Positions 53,956 to 62,528 are shown, numbered from the stretch's first letter. The stretch: DNA of 64,000 nucleotides from Claveliimonas bilis (GCF_020892095.1 NZ_AP024845.1:2356001-2420000); one strand, 5' to 3'. Numbers and translations: made by a program. The notes: generated by a model not told the origin, from the sequence alone.

Positions 53956-54537
53956 ATGAATACTTTAAAAGCTGAAAAAAGAAACATGCAGACAAAAGCG
54001 AAAAAACTTAGAAGGGAAGGCTTTGTTACCGGAAATGTATTTGGCAGAGAAATGAAAGAGTCCATGCCGATACAGATATTAAAGACAGATGCAGAGCGCC
54101 TGATCAAAGGCCATGGAAAAGGCAGCCAGATCATGTTGGAAGTTGACGGCCAGACCATGGATGTCCTGATCAAAGAGATTGACCTTAGCCCGTTGAAAAC
54201 AGATATATACGAGATTGATTTCCAGGCTTTGGTGAGTGGTGAAAAAGTTCACTCTGTAGCTGAGGTGATTCTGCTGAATCACGAAAAGGTAAATACAGGA
54301 CTCGTACAGCAGATGTTGTATGAGATTTCCTATAAAGCAGTCCCGGCGGCACTGGTTGAGAAGGTAGAGATCGATGTGGGAGATATGAAACTTGGTGATT
54401 CGCTTCAGGTGAAAGATCTGGATATTGCTAAGAAGAAAGACATTGATCTTATTACAAATCCGGAGACAACGGTAGTAGCTGTCACAGAAATACACAACAG
54501 TGCTTCAGAGGACGAAGAGGCTGAAGAAACAGAATAA
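53956..54537 (+). CDS. rplY: 50S ribosomal protein bL25, Ctc form
   Basis: A 193-residue 5S rRNA-binding protein of the long Ctc type. The N-terminal L25 domain (about residues 1-90; LKAEKRNMQTKAKKLRREGFVTGNVFG) is followed by the beta-rich C-terminal TL5 domain (about 95-180) and an acidic tail (EDEEAEETE). In Bacillus this gene is a general stress gene; here an extended -10 promoter suggests ordinary sigma-A control. The start is ATG 53956 behind GGAGGAAAAG. A hairpin with a T-run follows. Confidence 0.93.
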   Translation: MNTLKAEKRNMQTKAKKLRREGFVTGNVFGREMKESMPIQILKTDAERLIKGHGKGSQIMLEVDGQTMDVLIKEIDLSPLKTDIYEIDFQALVSGEKVHSVAEVILLNHEKVNTGLVQQMLYEISYKAVPAALVEKVEIDVGDMKLGDSLQVKDLDIAKKKDIDLITNPETTVVAVTEIHNSASEDEEAEETE

Positions 54538-54552
54538 AAATATTTATTTGAG

Positions 54553-54585
54553 GATACGCAGGTACAACTTGTGTATCTTTTTCTA
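54553..54585 (+). terminator. Intrinsic terminator of the bL25 gene
   Basis: GATACGCA (54553-54560) pairs with TGTGTATC (54570-54577) with one wobble, followed by TTTTTCT. Confidence 0.7.
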
Positions 54586-54681
54586 TTTTATAGGAGAGTT
54601 TTATGGGAAAGTCCTTCGTACTGCCCTATATACAAGATCTGACGGCCGGATGTATAATGGATTTAACAGGAGGAAAAGAGT

Positions 54682-55944
54682 ATGAAATTTCCAAAGATGT
54701 ACCAAATTTACAATCACGACTACAGCAGGGAAAACATCAACAATATAGAAACAGAATTTGAAAGGGAATATGAAAAAGCTTCCATTGATCCTGACAGGAT
54801 TAAGGGGAAAAAAGTAGGAATTGCAGTAGGAAGCCGGGGCATTGATAAGATTGTCCCTATTGTTTCACAGACTGTAGAAAAAATAAAAGAGGCAGGCGGA
54901 AGGCCGTATATTTTTGGAGCAATGGGGTCTCATGGGAACGGAACGGCAAAAGGACAGAGGGAGGTGCTGGCATCCCTTGGTATCACAGAAGAAAAGGTGG
55001 CAGCCCCCATCCTGTGCAGTGGAGATACGGAAGAATGGGGAAAAACAAAAAAGCATGGATTTACGGTTTACGGTAATGTATTGTGCCGGGAATTTGACGC
55101 GGTAGTTCTTATAAACAGGGTGAAGATGCACACAGATTTTGAGGATGTAACAGAGAGTGGCGTACTGAAAATGATGGCTATTGGAATCGGAAATCCAAGA
55201 GGCTGCCAGAATGTTCATTCCCTTGCATTAAAATATGGCTATGGGACGGTAATCAGGGAAACAGCAGAGTTTATGAGCGCCAGGCTGAATGTCCTTTTTG
55301 GAGTAATGATAACAGAAAATGCAGTTCATGAATTGAGTGGCATCTATTTGCGGAAACCGGAAGATTTTTTGGAGACAGAGAAGAAGCTGCTTGAGAAAGT
55401 GAAAAAAGAAAGAATGAAGCTTCCGGCAGATCAGATCGATGTTCTGATCGTAGATGAGATGGGGAAAAATATTTCAGGGTCAGGCATGGATACAAAAGTG
55501 ATCGGAAGAGTTTTTGTGATTGGACAGTCAGAACCGAAAATCCCGCAGGTCACCAGGATCGTTGTTCTTCACCTTACAGAGGAGTCTCATGGGAACGCCA
55601 TTGGGATCGGTCTGGCAGATTTTTCCACAAAGGAGGTCCTGGATCAGATTGATTTTGCTGCCACAGCCAAAAATGCAGTGGCTTCCATGGCTCCTGCCCA
55701 GGGGAAAATTCCATGTATAGAAGCAAATGACCAAGAGGCTATTGAGGCAGCCATTGCCACTGCTGCTTTGGACGAACTGGGAAAAGCAAAGATCATTCGG
55801 ATCAAAAATACCAATAATATAGAAAAACTCTGGGTATCAGAAGCTCTGTATGAGGAGCTGAAAAACAATCCTGATATTGAACTGCTTCAAGAAGGGCAGG
55901 AACTTCAGTTTGATGACAACGGTCATCTGGAAGAATTTTTGTAA
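54682..55944 (+). CDS. LarA/DUF2088-family protein (lactate racemase-like)
   Basis: A 420-residue protein with the LarA N-terminal fold (DUF2088). Seen: VGIAVGSRGIDKIVPIV near residue 46, GAMGSHGNGTAKGQ near 76 (histidine where LarA has a cofactor-contacting one), VVLINRVKMHTDFEDV near 142 with lysine and histidine, and GIGLADFSTKEVLDQ near 312. LarA uses a nickel-pincer nucleotide made by LarB, LarC and LarE, none of which is in this window, so another metal use or a different reaction is possible. The start is ATG 54682 behind AGGAGG. It precedes the cysteine desulfurase cluster by 186 bases. Confidence 0.82.
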   Translation: MKFPKMYQIYNHDYSRENINNIETEFEREYEKASIDPDRIKGKKVGIAVGSRGIDKIVPIVSQTVEKIKEAGGRPYIFGAMGSHGNGTAKGQREVLASLGITEEKVAAPILCSGDTEEWGKTKKHGFTVYGNVLCREFDAVVLINRVKMHTDFEDVTESGVLKMMAIGIGNPRGCQNVHSLALKYGYGTVIRETAEFMSARLNVLFGVMITENAVHELSGIYLRKPEDFLETEKKLLEKVKKERMKLPADQIDVLIVDEMGKNISGSGMDTKVIGRVFVIGQSEPKIPQVTRIVVLHLTEESHGNAIGIGLADFSTKEVLDQIDFAATAKNAVASMAPAQGKIPCIEANDQEAIEAAIATAALDELGKAKIIRIKNTNNIEKLWVSEALYEELKNNPDIELLQEGQELQFDDNGHLEEFL

Positions 55945-56005
55945 TGCCGTCTTCCTCTGTTTGTGTCAGGATATTGAAATAGAAGGGTAATAGAGAATAC
56001 AAATA

Positions 56006-56022
56006 AATAAGCAGTGCTTATT
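56006..56022 (+). promoter_or_regulatory. Palindrome upstream of the desulfurase/reductase cluster
   Basis: AATAAGCA-G-TGCTTATT, perfect 8-bp arms around one base, in the 186-base gap before the cysteine desulfurase gene. It is a candidate operator; no clear -35/-10 pair was identified around it. Confidence 0.45.
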
Positions 56023-56130
56023 GAAAAAAACGATAAGAAATACTTTCCCCTGAATTGTTGAAGAAATAGAAAAGTGATACCGTTATATATAGCTGAAAAG
56101 GAAGATAAAACAAAGGGGGATGGTATAACC

Positions 56131-57282
56131 ATGAACAAAAAATCATCCATTTATTTTGATAATGGAAGCACTTCCTATCCAAAGGCTCCCGGAGTGGCCC
56201 GGGAAGTCGGCAGATTGCTGACAGAAGGGGCATTTAATATCAACAGAGGGAATTATGAGGGAGCATATGAAGTGGCAGATACGGTACTGGAAACGCGAGA
56301 ACAGCTGGCTGATCTTTTCCATGCAGAAAGTTCCCGGCAGGTTATATTTACACCGGGAATTACCCATTCCCTGAATTATTTTATCCGCGGATTTTTAAAG
56401 TCCGGAGATCATGTCCTTGTGACGGGAATGGAGCATAATGCGGTGATGAGGCCACTGTACGCCATGGAAAAAAGGGGCGTCTGCTATGAGGCTGTCTACA
56501 CGGATGAGGAGGGAAATGTGTCTCTGGAAGATATGGAGCATAAAATCCGCCCAAATACAAAAGCGATCATTGTCCTTCATGCCTCTAACGTGTGCGGCAC
56601 GATTGTGCCTGTGGAGGAAATAGGAAAAATCTGCAGGGAACGGCAGATTTATTTTGTGGTGGATACAGCCCAAAGTGCAGGAACGATTCCGGTTGACATG
56701 AAGAAGACCGGAATTGATTTCCTTGCTTTTACCGGCCATAAAGGTCTTTTAGGCCCCCAGGGAATCGGAGGATTTTTGATTTCTTCTTCTCTGGATGACA
56801 AGATGGAACCACTGATCATGGGAGGTACAGGCAGCCAGTCAGACAGCCTTAAGATGCCGGAAACCCTGCCGGACAAATATGAAAGCGGAACCCTTAATCT
56901 TCCCGGAATTATCGGGCTTCATGCAGCTTTATCTTATATTAAGGAGCAGGGAATAGAGAAGATTCATCAAAAAAAGATGGATCTGACGAAATATTTCCTG
57001 GAACAGGTGAAGCAGTTTCCGCAGATACGTATTGCGGGAAAGAAGGGGATCGAAGGGAGAGTTGCGGTGGTTTCACTGGATTTTCTAAAGACAGATAACG
57101 CGGTGGCAGCCTTTAAGCTGGAACAAAAATATGGCATTATGACCAGGGTGGGCCTGCATTGCGCACCAGCAGCACACTATATACTCGGGACCTATCCTCA
57201 GGGAACGGTCCGTTTTGCTTTCAGTACTTTTAATACAAAAGAGGAGATCGATCAGTGTATTCAGGCATTTAAGGAATTGTAA
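56131..57282 (+). CDS. Cysteine desulfurase family aminotransferase (class V)
   Basis: Takes sulfur (or selenium) from cysteine to form a persulfide. The start is ATG 56131 behind AAAGGGGG. The 383-residue protein has YFDNGSTSYPKAPGV near the start, the PLP lysine K204 in FTGHKGLLGPQG and the catalytic cysteine C344 in RVGLHCAPAAH, an ordered C-terminal site as in SufS-type group II enzymes. It resembles the TIGR01977 subfamily, which often sits next to yedF and selD genes. No iron-sulfur scaffold gene (iscU, sufU) is adjacent; instead the double-cubane-like reductase genes and YedF follow, so this enzyme may feed that module. Confidence 0.92.
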   Translation: MNKKSSIYFDNGSTSYPKAPGVAREVGRLLTEGAFNINRGNYEGAYEVADTVLETREQLADLFHAESSRQVIFTPGITHSLNYFIRGFLKSGDHVLVTGMEHNAVMRPLYAMEKRGVCYEAVYTDEEGNVSLEDMEHKIRPNTKAIIVLHASNVCGTIVPVEEIGKICRERQIYFVVDTAQSAGTIPVDMKKTGIDFLAFTGHKGLLGPQGIGGFLISSSLDDKMEPLIMGGTGSQSDSLKMPETLPDKYESGTLNLPGIIGLHAALSYIKEQGIEKIHQKKMDLTKYFLEQVKQFPQIRIAGKKGIEGRVAVVSLDFLKTDNAVAAFKLEQKYGIMTRVGLHCAPAAHYILGTYPQGTVRFAFSTFNTKEEIDQCIQAFKEL

Positions 57283-57446
57283 CAGCAGAAAGTGAAAAGG
57301 ACTTATAGAAAAAGTCAATAAAATGAGAGAATTATTATAAAAAGCAATAAGAAAACGGCCTCTTTATAATTGTTTGGAAATTCTAAAAGTGTTACCGTAA
57401 TAGAAGGAGTACTGTGGAAAGTACAAAAAGAGGAGGTTATTTTATT

Positions 57447-58721
57447 ATGGCAGATTACAGAAAGATGTGGGAAGATTTGGGAATGGATGTGGACACACAC
57501 GACCAGTTGTGCGAAGTTTTGCCACAGGCATTTGGCGATGTTTATCTTTCCCAGGAAAACAGGCCGGAGGCAATGGATTATTTTAACTTTGTCGTTGCGG
57601 AAATACACGGGGTCCGTCCGGCAGAGCTGATCGAACATCAGAAAAAAGGCGGGAAAGTATTCGGGACATTCTGTGTCTATGTGCCGGATGAAATTGTATT
57701 TGCAGCAGATGCGATCGCTACAGGACTGTGCGGCGGATCACAGTTCTGGGTTCCGGGAGGAGAGAAGGTTCTTCCTACCAATACCTGTCCTTTGATCAAG
57801 GCATCAGTAGGTGCCAGACTGGACCGTACCTGTCCGTTTTTCCGTATTGCTGACATGTATGTGGGAGAAACTACATGCGACGGAAAGAAAAAAGCATGGG
57901 AAATTCTGGCAGAGGATGTTCCGGTACATGTAATGGATCTGCCCCAGATGAAGAGAGAGAAGGATGTCTGTTCCTGGGCGGATGAAATCCGGGAATTTAA
58001 AAAAGTAGTAGAGGATTTTACCGGAAATAAAATAACAGCGGAAAAGCTTGCTGACAGTATTCATATGATCAATCAGAAGAGGAAAGCCCTGGAAAGACTG
58101 TACGCTTTTCGCAGAAATGACAGGCTTCCCATCAGTGGAAAAGATGTACTTCTGATCTCACAGATCGCATTCTATGATGATCCCACAAGATTTACAGAAA
58201 TGACAAATAAACTGTGCGACGAACTGGAAAACAGAGTAGCAGAGGGTGTGAGCGTATTTCCGGAAGGAACAAAGAGAATTATGCTGACAGGAACACCTCT
58301 GGCTATTCCAAACTGGAAGATCCATAATCTGGTAGAAACAAGCGGAGGAGCAGTTGTCTGTGAAGAAATGTGCACCGGCACAAGATATTTTGAACGCCTT
58401 GTAGATGAGACAAAGACGACGGTAGATGAACAGATCGACGCTATTGCAGAAAGATATATGGGAATCAACTGTGCATGTTTTACACCAAACAGTGCAAGAA
58501 TTGATGATATTGTCCGCCTGGCAAAAGAATATAAAGTGGATGGAGTTATTGATGTAAATCTGAAATTCTGCAGCCTTTATGACGTAGAGGGATATACGGT
58601 GGAAAAAGCGCTGAAGGAAGCAGGGATTCCGGTACTTGGAATTGAAACAGACTATGTAGACAGTGATGCACAGCAGCTTCGTACAAGAATCAGTGCATTT
58701 ATAGAAATGCTGGGGGCATAG
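57447..58721 (+). CDS. 2-hydroxyacyl-CoA dehydratase family / double-cubane cluster protein-like (1)
   Basis: A 424-residue HgdB/FldB-related protein. Six cysteine positions fit a double-cubane or [4Fe-4S] site: C114 (TCPLIK), C129 (CPFFR), C144 (GETTCDGKKK), C309 (MCTGTRYF), C342 or C344 (NCACFTPN) and C375 (KFCSLYD). The equal 15-residue spacing of the first three recurs in the second copy at 59811. The family needs a dedicated ATPase activase, supplied at 59032. Not a plain acyl-CoA dehydratase: no CoA transferase or acyl-CoA pathway gene is nearby, and both copies look alike rather than as alpha/beta subunits. The start is ATG 57447 behind AGGAGG. Confidence 0.88.
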   Translation: MADYRKMWEDLGMDVDTHDQLCEVLPQAFGDVYLSQENRPEAMDYFNFVVAEIHGVRPAELIEHQKKGGKVFGTFCVYVPDEIVFAADAIATGLCGGSQFWVPGGEKVLPTNTCPLIKASVGARLDRTCPFFRIADMYVGETTCDGKKKAWEILAEDVPVHVMDLPQMKREKDVCSWADEIREFKKVVEDFTGNKITAEKLADSIHMINQKRKALERLYAFRRNDRLPISGKDVLLISQIAFYDDPTRFTEMTNKLCDELENRVAEGVSVFPEGTKRIMLTGTPLAIPNWKIHNLVETSGGAVVCEEMCTGTRYFERLVDETKTTVDEQIDAIAERYMGINCACFTPNSARIDDIVRLAKEYKVDGVIDVNLKFCSLYDVEGYTVEKALKEAGIPVLGIETDYVDSDAQQLRTRISAFIEMLGA

Positions 58722-58725
58722 GCCC

Positions 58726-58986
58726 ATGTCAGAAAAACAGCATTACATTTTATTTCCCAATCATGATAATGGAATGCGGCTTCACAGAGAGCTGAAGGCA
58801 CTTGGAATCAGGGCGGTCATCGCCCCGACTCCGAGAAGTGCAAGCAAGTGCTGCGGGATTTCCCTGATTTATCAGGAAGAAGATAGGGAGAAAATAGAGA
58901 AATGTATTCAGGAAAACGATATTGAAATTCTGGATATGGTGGTGGTTGAAAAGGATATCAACCCCGGCAGAGACCGGTACTGCTGA
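58726..58986 (+). CDS. DUF3343 small Se/S carrier-like protein
   Basis: An 86-residue protein of the DUF3343 family, labelled a putative selenium/sulfur carrier. It has a C42-C43 pair in SASKCCGISLIY, well placed to carry a persulfide or selenide, plus a final cysteine C86. It begins four bases after the double-cubane-like gene, so translation is coupled. DUF3343 genes are known to cluster with yedF and orphan selD; here yedF is four genes downstream. The carrier role is inferred. Confidence 0.85.
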   Translation: MSEKQHYILFPNHDNGMRLHRELKALGIRAVIAPTPRSASKCCGISLIYQEEDREKIEKCIQENDIEILDMVVVEKDINPGRDRYC

Positions 58987-59031
58987 TGAAAGACCGGAAT
59001 AGTGAAGAAGCAAAAGACGAAGGGATAGTAC

Positions 59032-59808
59032 ATGAATTATATAGGAATAGATATTGGTTCAACAGCTGCTAAGGTGGTGGTAAGAGGAGAAAAGGAACTT
59101 GCATTTACCATGCCTACCGGCTGGAGCAGTAAGGAAACAGCGTTGACGATCCGTGAAAATCTGAAGAAAGACGGAATCAATATGGAGGAAGGCCAGGCAA
59201 AAGTCGTGGCTACGGGCTATGGAAGAATTGCGGTAGATTATGCAGATTATGTTATTACAGAGATTACCTGCCATGCAAGAGGCGGCCGGGAGCTGGGAAG
59301 CGATCACTGCGCAGTCATCGATGTGGGAGGACAGGACACGAAAGTGATCCTCATCGAAAATGGCATGGTGCAGGATTTCCTTATGAATGATAAGTGTTCT
59401 GCAGGGACCGGGAAATTCCTGGAAATCATGGCAAACCGTCTTGGAGTTACGCTTCAGGAACTTTTTGATATGGCCGCTGCGGGAAATACACTTTCTATTA
59501 GCTCATTGTGTACAGTCTTTGCTGAATCAGAAGTGATCAATTATATTGGGGAAGGCAGAAAGAGAGAGGACATTGCGGCTGGTGTTGTGGATTCTGTTGC
59601 AGCTAAAGTGGCTCAGCTTGCAATGAGGAAAAACCTGCCGGATCATATTATTTTGACAGGTGGGCTTAGCAGCAGTGAATATTTTACAAAAATACTGTCA
59701 GAAAAAATCGGACAGAAAGTATGCCCTACTGAACAGGGACGATATGCAGGCGCTTTGGGAGCGGCACTGCTGGCAAAAGAAAAGACAAAAACAGATAAAA
59801 GGAGATAA
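59032..59808 (+). CDS. 2-hydroxyacyl-CoA dehydratase activase / DCCP reductase
   Basis: An ASKHA-fold ATPase of 258 residues, HgdC/FldI family. ATP-binding parts are visible: GIDIGSTAAKVV (residues 4-15), VDVGGQDTKVI near residue 100 and ILTGGLSSSEYF. Two cysteines, C122 in NDKCSAGTG and C160 in SSLCTVFAE, are placed to hold a [4Fe-4S] cluster between two subunits. Such proteins send one low-potential electron to their partner with ATP hydrolysis. Partners are the two double-cubane-like proteins on either side. The start is ATG 59032 behind GAAGGGATA, and its stop is two bases before the second partner gene. Confidence 0.94.
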   Translation: MNYIGIDIGSTAAKVVVRGEKELAFTMPTGWSSKETALTIRENLKKDGINMEEGQAKVVATGYGRIAVDYADYVITEITCHARGGRELGSDHCAVIDVGGQDTKVILIENGMVQDFLMNDKCSAGTGKFLEIMANRLGVTLQELFDMAAAGNTLSISSLCTVFAESEVINYIGEGRKREDIAAGVVDSVAAKVAQLAMRKNLPDHIILTGGLSSSEYFTKILSEKIGQKVCPTEQGRYAGALGAALLAKEKTKTDKRR

Positions 59809-59810
59809 AA

Positions 59811-60962
59811 ATGGAACTGATCAAAGAATTGCCAGAGGTATTTGAAGAATTTGCAGAACAAAGGAAAAATTCTTTTCTCGGAGTAAAAAAATTAAAAGAG
59901 CAGGGAGTTCCTATTGTGGGAGCATATTGTACTTATTTCCCCCAGGAGATTGCAATGGCTATGGGAGCCGCCACAGTGGGACTGTGTTCCACTTCCGATG
60001 AGACAATACCGGAAGCAGAGAGGGATCTCCCCAAAAATCTCTGTCCTCTGATCAAATCCAGTTACGGATTTGCGAAGACAGACAAATGCCCGTTTTTCTA
60101 TTTTTCCGATGTGGTAGTCGGGGAGACAACCTGCGACGGAAAGAAAAAGATGTATGAATATATGTCTGAATTTAAAGATGTGTTTTTGATGGAACTTCCA
60201 AATACACAGGGCGAGGAAGCGCTGAAGCTCTGGAAAAGCGAGATCATTCGCTTTAAAGAATATCTGGAAAAGAAATTTGACGTAACGATCACCGAGGATG
60301 ATATCCGGGAAGCGATCAAAGTGAATAATGCCGGACGGCGCTCTTTGAGAAAATTGTATGAAGTTATGAAACATGATCCGGTTCCGATCTGCGGACATGA
60401 CCTTTTTAAGGTATTATATGGAAGTACCTTCAAATTTGACCGGAGAGAAATTCCGGCAGAGGTAGATGCCCTGGTAGAAAAGATACAAAAAGAATATGCG
60501 GAAGGAAAAATGCTGGAGAAGATGCCCCGTATTCTTTTCACCGGCTGTCCTGTTGGAGGAGCGACAGAAAAGGTGATCCAGGCAATTGAGAGCAATGGGG
60601 CAGTCGTTGTTACATACGAAAACTGTACCGGCGCCAAATCCATTGACAAGCTGGTAGATGAGGAGAATCCTGATGTGTATGATGCTCTGGCAAGAAGATA
60701 TCTGAATATCGGATGTTCCGTTATGACTCCTAATCCCAACAGACTGGAGCTTTTGGGACGTCTGATCGATGAATATAAAGTGGACGGAGTAGTTGAAATG
60801 ACGCTGCAGGCGTGTCATACTTATAACGTGGAGGCTTTTAGCATCCGCAAATTCGTAAACCAGGAAAAAGGGATTCCATATCTCAATGTGGAAACAGATT
60901 ATTCACAGGCAGATATTGGACAGCTGAATACGAGAATTGCAGCATTTATTGAAATGCTGTAA
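59811..60962 (+). CDS. 2-hydroxyacyl-CoA dehydratase family / double-cubane cluster protein-like (2)
   Basis: A 383-residue paralogue of the protein at 57447, with a shorter N-terminus. The cysteines are C78 (LCPLIK), C93 (KCPFFY), C108 (GETTCDGKKK), C272 (NCTGAKS), C302 (GCSVMTPN) and C335 (QACHTYN). The first three show the same 15-residue steps. The [Fe8S9] double-cubane protein family known from Carboxydothermus hydrogenoformans, which uses an activase like the neighbour and reduces small molecules with ATP, has this kind of organisation. Whether the two copies act separately or as a heterodimer is open. The start is ATG 59811, directly after the activase. Confidence 0.88.
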   Translation: MELIKELPEVFEEFAEQRKNSFLGVKKLKEQGVPIVGAYCTYFPQEIAMAMGAATVGLCSTSDETIPEAERDLPKNLCPLIKSSYGFAKTDKCPFFYFSDVVVGETTCDGKKKMYEYMSEFKDVFLMELPNTQGEEALKLWKSEIIRFKEYLEKKFDVTITEDDIREAIKVNNAGRRSLRKLYEVMKHDPVPICGHDLFKVLYGSTFKFDRREIPAEVDALVEKIQKEYAEGKMLEKMPRILFTGCPVGGATEKVIQAIESNGAVVVTYENCTGAKSIDKLVDEENPDVYDALARRYLNIGCSVMTPNPNRLELLGRLIDEYKVDGVVEMTLQACHTYNVEAFSIRKFVNQEKGIPYLNVETDYSQADIGQLNTRIAAFIEML

Positions 60963-60993
60963 TCATATAGACACAAAGAAAGGTGGAAGAAAC

Positions 60994-61605
60994 ATGATAA
61001 CAGTAAATGCAATGGGAGATAACTGCCCGATTCCGGTGATTAAGACAAAGAAGGCAATGCAGGAGCTGACAGGACCGGAGACAATAGAGGTTCTTGTAGA
61101 TAATGAGATTGCCGTACAGAATGTATCAAAAATGGCAGCATCCAGCGGAGGGAAAGTAACTTCCGAGAAAAAGGGAGAAAAAGAGTTCCGGATCGTGATT
61201 GAAATGGAAGGAGCGCCATCACAGGCTGCCGGAGAGGAAGAGGAAACTGCCTGCATCCCGGATGCCAGAGGAAATACCGTTGTTGTCGTATCTTCTGACC
61301 GCATGGGAGAGGGAAATGATGCCCTTGGAAAAGTTTTGATCAAAGGATTTATTTTTGCTGTCACACAGCTGGATACACTTCCTAAAACCATGCTGTTTTA
61401 CAATGGCGGAGCAACCCTGACCTGTGAAGGGTCGGATTCGCTGGAAGACTTAAAGAGTCTGGAAGCACAGGGCGTGGAGATCATGACATGCGGAACCTGT
61501 CTGGATTATTACGGATTAAAAGAAAAGCTGGCTGTCGGAACTGTGACAAATATGTACAGCATTGTCGAGACAATGGCAGGGGCCGGAAGGATCATCCGTC
61601 CATAA
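60994..61605 (+). CDS. yedF: YedF-like sulfurtransferase, selenium-metabolism type
   Basis: A 203-residue protein with an N-terminal TusA/SirA domain holding the carrier cysteine C11 in NCPIPVIKTKK and a C-terminal DsrE-like half with C166 and C169 (MTCGTCLDYYG). This two-domain form matches the YedF family (TIGR03527) known from genomes with an orphan SelD. The start is ATG 60994 behind AAAGGTGG; in-frame codons from 60937 overlap the previous gene. It ends the module, with a strong terminator at 61678. It probably moves sulfur or selenium from the upstream cysteine desulfurase to an acceptor; selD is not in the window. Confidence 0.92.
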   Translation: MITVNAMGDNCPIPVIKTKKAMQELTGPETIEVLVDNEIAVQNVSKMAASSGGKVTSEKKGEKEFRIVIEMEGAPSQAAGEEEETACIPDARGNTVVVVSSDRMGEGNDALGKVLIKGFIFAVTQLDTLPKTMLFYNGGATLTCEGSDSLEDLKSLEAQGVEIMTCGTCLDYYGLKEKLAVGTVTNMYSIVETMAGAGRIIRP

Positions 61606-61677
61606 GAAGGCAGACGAGGTGTTACAGGATATTTGAATTGTCCAGTGAAAAGTAGGGCATATTAAACTTAAAATGAC

Positions 61678-61712
61678 AAAAGCCGGGGTAAATTTTATTG
61701 CCCCGGTTTTTT
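61678..61712 (+). terminator. Intrinsic terminator of the yedF module
   Basis: CCGGGGTAA (61683-61691) pairs with TTGCCCCGG (61698-61706) with one wobble, followed by TTTTTT. Confidence 0.9.
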
Positions 61713-61761
61713 GAGCCGTGACGTACTTCTTCGTATCAGACATACACATTTTTTTTGATAG

Positions 61762-61770
61762 TGTTATAAT
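61762..61770 (+). promoter_or_regulatory. Extended -10 promoter of the YitT/YczE-like gene
   Basis: TGTTATAAT, a perfect TATAAT with the TGn extension, 25 bases before ATG 61795. No good -35. Confidence 0.6.
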
Positions 61771-61794
61771 AAAAATGACGGAAAAAGGAAAGGA

Positions 61795-62454
61795 ATGAAT
61801 ATATTGAATAAGTTATCTGTCTATATTTTAAAACGCTATCTGCTCCTTCTGGTGGGCCTTTCAATCATGGCATTTGGCGTCGCATTTTCTATTAAAGCAA
61901 GTCTGGGAACCTCTCCGATTTCGAGCGTACCGTATGTGGTCAGTCTGTTTACTTCGCTGACTGTAGGGACGGCTACAATTACAATGCATTGTGTATTTAT
62001 TTTGCTGCAGATTCTGATCTTGAGGAAAAATTATCACCCAATTCAGCTTATGCAGCTTCCAGTGGCGTTCTTCTTCGGCTATCTCACGGACTTCGGTGTA
62101 TGGGCAGTCCGGGGAATCCACTGTGATACATACTGGCAGCAGTGGCTTGTCTGTCTTGCCGGTATCCTGCTGGTGGCCGTGGGAGTCAGTTTTGAAGTTA
62201 AGGCGGGAGTGATAGTACTGGCAGGAGAGGGAGTAGTACTGGCAATCTGCAAAGTGTTTCCCAAAGTAAAGTTTGGATATATGAAAGTGGGGTTTGACGT
62301 AACGCTGGTTATAATTGCCTGTATTTTGTCGCTTTCCTTTACAGGACAGCTTCAGGGCGTGAGAGAAGGAACAGTGGCAGCGGCTCTTTTGGTTGGGATG
62401 CTTGCAAAACAACTGGGGAAATTGTTGTCAAAGTGGGAACTGGAAAAGGAATAG
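61795..62454 (+). CDS. YitT/YczE-like integral membrane protein
   Basis: A 219-residue protein of about five to six membrane segments (about residues 15-38, 50-72, 80-97, 112-135, 140-160, 170-190), with a family-like N-terminal segment ...FGVAFSIKASLGTSPISSVPYV. The YitT/YczE/DUF6198 group has no settled function; some members lie near sulfur or antibiotic genes. It has its own extended -10 promoter after a strong terminator, so it is not in the yedF transcript. The start is ATG 61795 behind AAAGGAAAGGA. Confidence 0.82.
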   Translation: MNILNKLSVYILKRYLLLLVGLSIMAFGVAFSIKASLGTSPISSVPYVVSLFTSLTVGTATITMHCVFILLQILILRKNYHPIQLMQLPVAFFFGYLTDFGVWAVRGIHCDTYWQQWLVCLAGILLVAVGVSFEVKAGVIVLAGEGVVLAICKVFPKVKFGYMKVGFDVTLVIIACILSLSFTGQLQGVREGTVAAALLVGMLAKQLGKLLSKWELEKE

Positions 62455-62528
62455 GTTGAATTGACGGTCATATATAACAATGCTATAACATACCCGGTAT
62501 AAAATTTTGTCAATATAAGAAAAAGATA

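Noticed and set aside
54603-54760. About 52-codon frame starting ATGGGAAAG upstream of and overlapping the LarA-like gene
   Set aside because: Overlaps the LarA-like gene in another frame and has no family resemblance.
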